Shown: piece by piece, positions 60,387 through 64,000 of the stretch | Layout of the letters: the number at the start of each line of letters is the position of its first letter | Numbering within the stretch: the stretch's first letter is position 1 | Assembly: GCF_014699115.1 (NCBI RefSeq) | Contig: NZ_JACXAD010000001.1 | Coordinates: forward strand, 248,001 to 312,000 | Direction: 5' to 3' | Origin: Hymenobacter montanus | GTDB lineage: Bacteria; Bacteroidota; Bacteroidia; Cytophagales; Hymenobacteraceae | Length of the DNA: 64,000 nucleotides | The notes under the pieces: generated by a model | The model's database searches: none | What the model was told of the DNA's origin: nothing | What the model saw: the letters and a program-made list of their open reading frames with translations, nothing else | Position numbers and translations under genes: made by a program

Positions 60387-62306
60387 TTACAACCCCGCCA
60401 GCTCCTCGGCAAAGCCGCCGCTGAGGATGGGAAAGCGCAGCCAGGAGCGCGGGTCGACGTTGTAGTCGTCGAGGTGGAAGCTCGGGGCGTACCGCTCGCG
60501 CTTCCACTGGTTGCGGCTCCAGAGAGTATAGAAGCGGCGCACGTAGGTTTTGAGTTGCTCTTCCTCGAAGCCCGTGCCCTCCCCGGCCAGCGTGGCCAGC
60601 ACCTGGCGCGGACTAAGGCGGTCGTAAAAGGCCAGGCGCTCGATGCGGTTGAGCAGGGTGTAGGGCATGAGGTCGCGCTCGTCGGTTTGCTTGTCGGCCA
60701 GGGGGCGCAGCTCGGCGGTGGGTTGCAGGGCGTTCACGTGGCGCAGGGCCGAGTAGCCCAGCTCGGTTTCGGCCCAGCGCAGCCACTGCTTCACGAAGTC
60801 TTTGTCGACGCCCGCGATGGGCGAAATACTGCCAGCCGTGTCGCCATCCATCGTGCAATAGCCCACGCTGGCCTCCGAGCGGTTGGAAGTGGTGATGAGC
60901 AGGCAATTCTGCACGTTGGCCAGCAGCCAGATGGCGGGAGCCCGCACCCGGGCCTGGATGTTCTGCAGGGCCAGGTCGTCGGTTTGCCAGGTGAGCTCCC
61001 GCTCCAGCACCTGCTGAACTTTGCCCACGTAACCACTTACTTCCTCATCGATGCCCCAGTGGTAGAAGCGGGCCCCAATGCTATCGGCCAGCTCTTTGGC
61101 CGAGTTGAAGGTATCGTCCGAAGAGTTCACCGTGCCCTGGTAAGCGCAAGTCAGCAGGTGGCGCACCAGCTGCTGATTGCTGCTGAGGGCTGCCGGATCC
61201 GCGGGGGCGGCGTTTTCCACGGTTTGGGGTGCTTTGCCGCCCGCGCCTTCCTGCTGCACCGTTTCGGCTGCGGTCGGGAAGCAGCCACTCCGCTGCTTGA
61301 ACGCTTCAACGCCTAGCTCCTCCACCCCCAGCCGCACCATTTCGGCCACGCCCACGGCGCAAAAGCAGGAATCGGCCCCGCCACTCAGGCTCAGCACAAA
61401 CCCGCGGCTGCGCGCCTTGCGCAGGTAGTCGAACAAGCCCAGGCTCATGGCCTGGTTGAGCTCGCGGTATTCGTCGGGCGCCGGCAAAGGCACGATTTCG
61501 GCCGCGGGCGCCGGCTCAGTCGTAAAATCTACGTCCAGCCACTCCAAATCCACCTCCTTGAAGCTCAGCAGCTGGTTGCGCAGGAGCAGGTGGCCGTTGC
61601 GCGCCACCAGGATTTCGCCATCGTAAATAACCCGGCCGGCCTCATTGCCGAGCAGGTTAGCATACAGGTACGTGCAGTTGAAGGTGCGCGAAGCCTTCAT
61701 TACCAACTGGTAGCGGACGTCGGTCTTGCTCATGGCAAAATGGCTGGCCGACGGGTTCACGATCAAGTCGACCTTGCCCATCAGCCGGCAGGCCGGCCGC
61801 ACGTCGTCCGGGCGCCAGGCGTCTTCGCAAATCTCGAAGCCAAAGCGCACGCCACGGTGCTCAAAAACCAGGTCACCCAGCGGCCAGCTCTCCCCTTCCC
61901 AGCTTACGGTCGTGGTTTCGCCCGCCCGCCAGGGCGTAAAAAACCGGGTTTCGTAATGCACGCCGTCGTTGGCCAGGAACTGCTTGGCAGCGAAGCCAAT
62001 TATCTGGCCGTCGCGCAGCACGGACGCCGTGTTGTACGTGCGCTTATTCAGCCGCACGGGCAGGCCCACCACAACGCAAATGCCGTCCGTCCATTGCCGC
62101 ACCTGCTGCAGGTGGGCCAGCGCGGCCTGCGGCATCCAGTCGCTCAAAAACAGGTCTTCGCAGCCGTACCCGCTGAGGCAGAGCTCGGGCAGGCAAAGCA
62201 GTTCCACGCCGCTGGCCTTCGCCATCTCAATGGCCGTGCGGATGTTACGAAGGTTGTGCTCCCAATCAATAGGAATTTGATTCAGAGCAGCGCCGGCAAT
62301 TTTCAT
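60387..62306 (-). CDS. nadE: glutamine-dependent NAD+ synthetase
   Basis: A 639-residue two-domain enzyme. The N-terminal nitrilase-type glutaminase has the triad E41 (PELCLSGYG), K108 (FAAKQFLANDG) and C160 (FEICEDAW). The C-terminal synthetase has the P-loop SGGADS at 308-313 and the TSNRSEASVGYCT block. It amidates nicotinate adenine dinucleotide to NAD+ using glutamine-derived ammonia. Length and motifs are normal, and it appears monocistronic. Confidence 0.96.
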   Translation of the reverse strand: MKIAGAALNQIPIDWEHNLRNIRTAIEMAKASGVELLCLPELCLSGYGCEDLFLSDWMPQAALAHLQQVRQWTDGICVVVGLPVRLNKRTYNTASVLRDGQIIGFAAKQFLANDGVHYETRFFTPWRAGETTTVSWEGESWPLGDLVFEHRGVRFGFEICEDAWRPDDVRPACRLMGKVDLIVNPSASHFAMSKTDVRYQLVMKASRTFNCTYLYANLLGNEAGRVIYDGEILVARNGHLLLRNQLLSFKEVDLEWLDVDFTTEPAPAAEIVPLPAPDEYRELNQAMSLGLFDYLRKARSRGFVLSLSGGADSCFCAVGVAEMVRLGVEELGVEAFKQRSGCFPTAAETVQQEGAGGKAPQTVENAAPADPAALSSNQQLVRHLLTCAYQGTVNSSDDTFNSAKELADSIGARFYHWGIDEEVSGYVGKVQQVLERELTWQTDDLALQNIQARVRAPAIWLLANVQNCLLITTSNRSEASVGYCTMDGDTAGSISPIAGVDKDFVKQWLRWAETELGYSALRHVNALQPTAELRPLADKQTDERDLMPYTLLNRIERLAFYDRLSPRQVLATLAGEGTGFEEEQLKTYVRRFYTLWSRNQWKRERYAPSFHLDDYNVDPRSWLRFPILSGGFAEELAGL

Positions 62307-62592
62307 GTTTCTAGGTTATTATGTACCAGCGAAGTGGTACGGCACAATGGTTAGTTTCCCGGTGGATTCGTACTGGGGCGGGCAGTTGAGCTAGTCCTAA
62401 AGTTGAAACGGAAAACGATACTAAGCCCGTTTTACTACCAAAAATCAGCTGGTTTTTCTCAATAAGCCAACAAGTAGGCTGAGCAGGAGCTGCTGATTAC
62501 TTCCAACGCTCGCGCTGCCCTAATTTCTGCCACTTCGCTTCTTAAACGGGACAGATAGCCAACCGGGAGTATATGTGAAGGAAAAATCCTTG

Positions 62593-63291
62593 CTAACCGG
62601 CCGCAGCCGGCACTTGCAGGTATTTCCACGCAAAGCCATGATAGTGTCGCCAGCGGCCTTTCGCCGCCAGAATGATGCTTTTCTCATCCCAGCCGGTGCG
62701 GCGCACTGCCTCGGCAATGCTCGGATATTCTTCCAGCACCTCGCCGCTGTTCAGGTCGCACCGGGCGATGGGCTTTCGCCGGCTGTACCCCCCGTACGTT
62801 TTGGGCCAATTACTGCGGTCGATAGTAGCCAGCGTGTTCGTGTCCCGCCCCCGAGCGATAACCCGCTTGCCTTTCTCGCTCTTGGTAACGAGCTGGAGGT
62901 TTTCAACCCGGTTGTTCCAGCCGTCGCCGTCCCGATTGATTACAACTTCCGCGCCCAGCTCCGCGCTCACGAAGGCCGCGTACACCAGGCGGCGTACCGT
63001 TAAGTCGTGCCGGGTCCCGTCGCGGCTCAGCGCCACGCGCAGCGCTACCGTGGGTTCACCAGTACGCTCGTTCTTATCCAGGCGGTACGTTTGCGACAAG
63101 ATGCGGCTTTCCAGCCAAACCGGCTTGCCTTGCCGATGCGGATAAAACCGCCCCACCGAGCGCACCCGGCCCAGGTTCGATACTTCGTAGTTGGGCTCAA
63201 AGCCGGCAATACCCCGCCATTCTTCCCCCGGAAGGTCGGCCAAATCGCGGTTGAGATAAGGATGGAATGGGTCTTGAGGCAGGGTCAGCAT
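62593..63291 (-). CDS. NUMOD4/HNH-type endonuclease-like protein
   Basis: The ATG at 63291 gives 232 residues; the frame stays open to a TTG at 63534 (313 residues), and that extension looks protein-like. Domain order is NUMOD4 (EEWRGIAGFEPNYEVSNLGR), an HNH-like block (VVINRDGDGWNNRVENLQLV) and a NUMOD1-like helix-turn-helix (GEVLEEYPSIAEAVRRTG to FAWKY). The first His of the usual N-H-x-D-G motif is replaced (INRDGD), so catalysis is doubtful. Such proteins are freestanding homing-endonuclease or phage-type nucleases. No phage genes are next to it. Confidence 0.75.
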   Translation of the reverse strand: MLTLPQDPFHPYLNRDLADLPGEEWRGIAGFEPNYEVSNLGRVRSVGRFYPHRQGKPVWLESRILSQTYRLDKNERTGEPTVALRVALSRDGTRHDLTVRRLVYAAFVSAELGAEVVINRDGDGWNNRVENLQLVTKSEKGKRVIARGRDTNTLATIDRSNWPKTYGGYSRRKPIARCDLNSGEVLEEYPSIAEAVRRTGWDEKSIILAAKGRWRHYHGFAWKYLQVPAAAG

Positions 63292-63697
63292 AAGCGTATA
63301 GGTAGGGTGTAGCCCCGAGAGCGCCTCAAGGCTGGGAAATTGTTTTTGAATTCGGATAGCCTGACCTGTATTCGCCCTCTCCCAATCATTTAGTTGATAC
63401 CTGAAATAATTAGATGTTGTTGGCAACCTTTTATTAAAACCTCGAACGTGTGCGAACGAGCCCACTGTCCCAGCAGCTTTGGCTTCTCTAAGCTGAAGGC
63501 ATAGAGTAAGTAAGGACCAGCGAGTAGGATACAATCGACCAATAGCGCTAGGGAGTATTACAACTCATCTGGGAACATTGAAGCTTTCTATCATTTACTT
63601 ACGGGCTACAGATTAAAACACTTGCTATTGCCATGTCGGAACCTACTTGACTTGCAGCAGACTTTGCACAGAAATTACCTGATTAGCCCATCGTCCT
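63292..63697. other. possible N-terminal extension plus intergenic sequence
   Basis: 63292-63534 may belong to the HNH-like gene if its TTG start is used. 63535-63697 has no gene that I can support. Confidence 0.35.
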
Positions 63698-64000
63698 TTA
63701 ACTTCTCTCAGACTCATCGACTGCTAGAAATCCATAACGCCCTGCCGTATAACCAGAGGCTTCAACCTCTATAAACTCTACTGGTATTTGGTGTTCGAGA
63801 CGTTGGAGAAATGCTGATAAGCGTGGACCATTCAAGGTAGCAAGCTCCGTGTTATCTCGACATTCCGCCCAAGAAAGGGGAGCATATATATCCACCTCAA
63901 GACCAAGAGCAAAATACATTGGAGTCTCATCATCAGTATTAAGGCTGCCATTATTATCTAAATCAATTCCGAATTGAATGCTTCCACCACATTTAATCTC
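63698..64000 (-). CDS. partial hypothetical protein cut by the window edge
   Basis: The frame is open from the right edge to a stop at 63698; about 100 residues are visible. They include an acidic stretch (FGIDLDNNGSLNTDDETP), AELATLNGP-like and LEHQIPVEFIEVEASGY segments. The true start lies outside the window; an internal ATG at 63919 is not needed. The DNA is less GC-rich than neighbours. The family is not recognised; small size and acidity resemble immunity-type proteins. Confidence 0.6.
   Translation of the reverse strand, partial: EIKCGGSIQFGIDLDNNGSLNTDDETPMYFALGLEVDIYAPLSWAECRDNTELATLNGPRLSAFLQRLEHQIPVEFIEVEASGYTAGRYGFLAVDESERS

Noticed and set aside
29064..63555. ATAGCGCTAGGGAG found near 29067 and 63542
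   Set aside because: A 14-base match is expected by chance several times in a window this size.

Overview
The window is GC-rich DNA from a Bacteroidota chromosome. Evidence includes a type IX secretion C-terminal sorting domain on the large lectin/DUF11 protein, several outer-membrane beta-barrels, SusC-free but typical lipoproteins, a few TAnnTTTG-like promoter boxes and AT-rich dispersed repeats. Gene content and style (high GC, BLUF photoreceptor, ECF sigma factor with a small membrane partner) resemble Hymenobacter or a close relative; the genus is an inference from memory of such genomes, not a search result.

Layout. (1) 1-14,365 is a type I-B CRISPR-Cas locus: cas8b-cas7-cas5-cas3-cas4-(antisense AT-rich ORF)-cas1-cas2, then a leader and an array of 65 repeats of 29 bp with 64 spacers. 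cas6 is missing from the window although the repeat ends in the ATTGAAA-type 5' handle expected of Cas6-processed I-B crRNAs. Just upstream of cas8b, on the opposite strand, lies a promoter-like box, an exact copy of the last 11 nt of the CRISPR repeat, a short spacer-like stretch and an intrinsic terminator, with no ORF: a candidate crRNA-like regulatory RNA. (2) 14,366-23,100 is a purine/ureide catabolic cluster: a CitE/malate-synthase-like enzyme, uraH, uraD, an unknown small gene, allE, allC and allB on the minus strand, with urate oxidase and xdhC on the plus strand. Together they take urate through 5-hydroxyisourate, OHCU, allantoin, allantoate and ureidoglycine to ureidoglycolate. (3) 23,441-28,655 holds a giant surface protein with nine DUF11 repeats, followed by about 1.2 kb of AT-rich non-coding DNA. 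(4) 29,821-44,000 carries a DUF1800/DUF1501 pair, outer-membrane proteins, a DUF4136 lipoprotein, an ABC exporter, a divergent AT-hook/HTH pair, a BLUF photoreceptor, NhaA and a GH63-type glycosidase. (5) 44,557-64,000 carries an SGNH-like protein, a frameshifted DUF6896 gene, an MFS transporter, a decayed plus two intact DUF3857 transglutaminase-like genes, an HhH/beta-barrel protein beside a PorV-like protein, a YgjP-type metallopeptidase, yidD, lgt, an ECF sigma/anti-sigma-like pair, nadE, a NUMOD4/HNH-type protein and a gene cut by the window edge.

Across the window a 31-33 bp AT-rich repeat recurs as inverted pairs. It supplies stop codons to two genes, the 5' leader of allE, and the hydrophobic core of the predicted signal peptide of the HhH/beta-barrel protein. 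No tRNA or rRNA gene was recognised.
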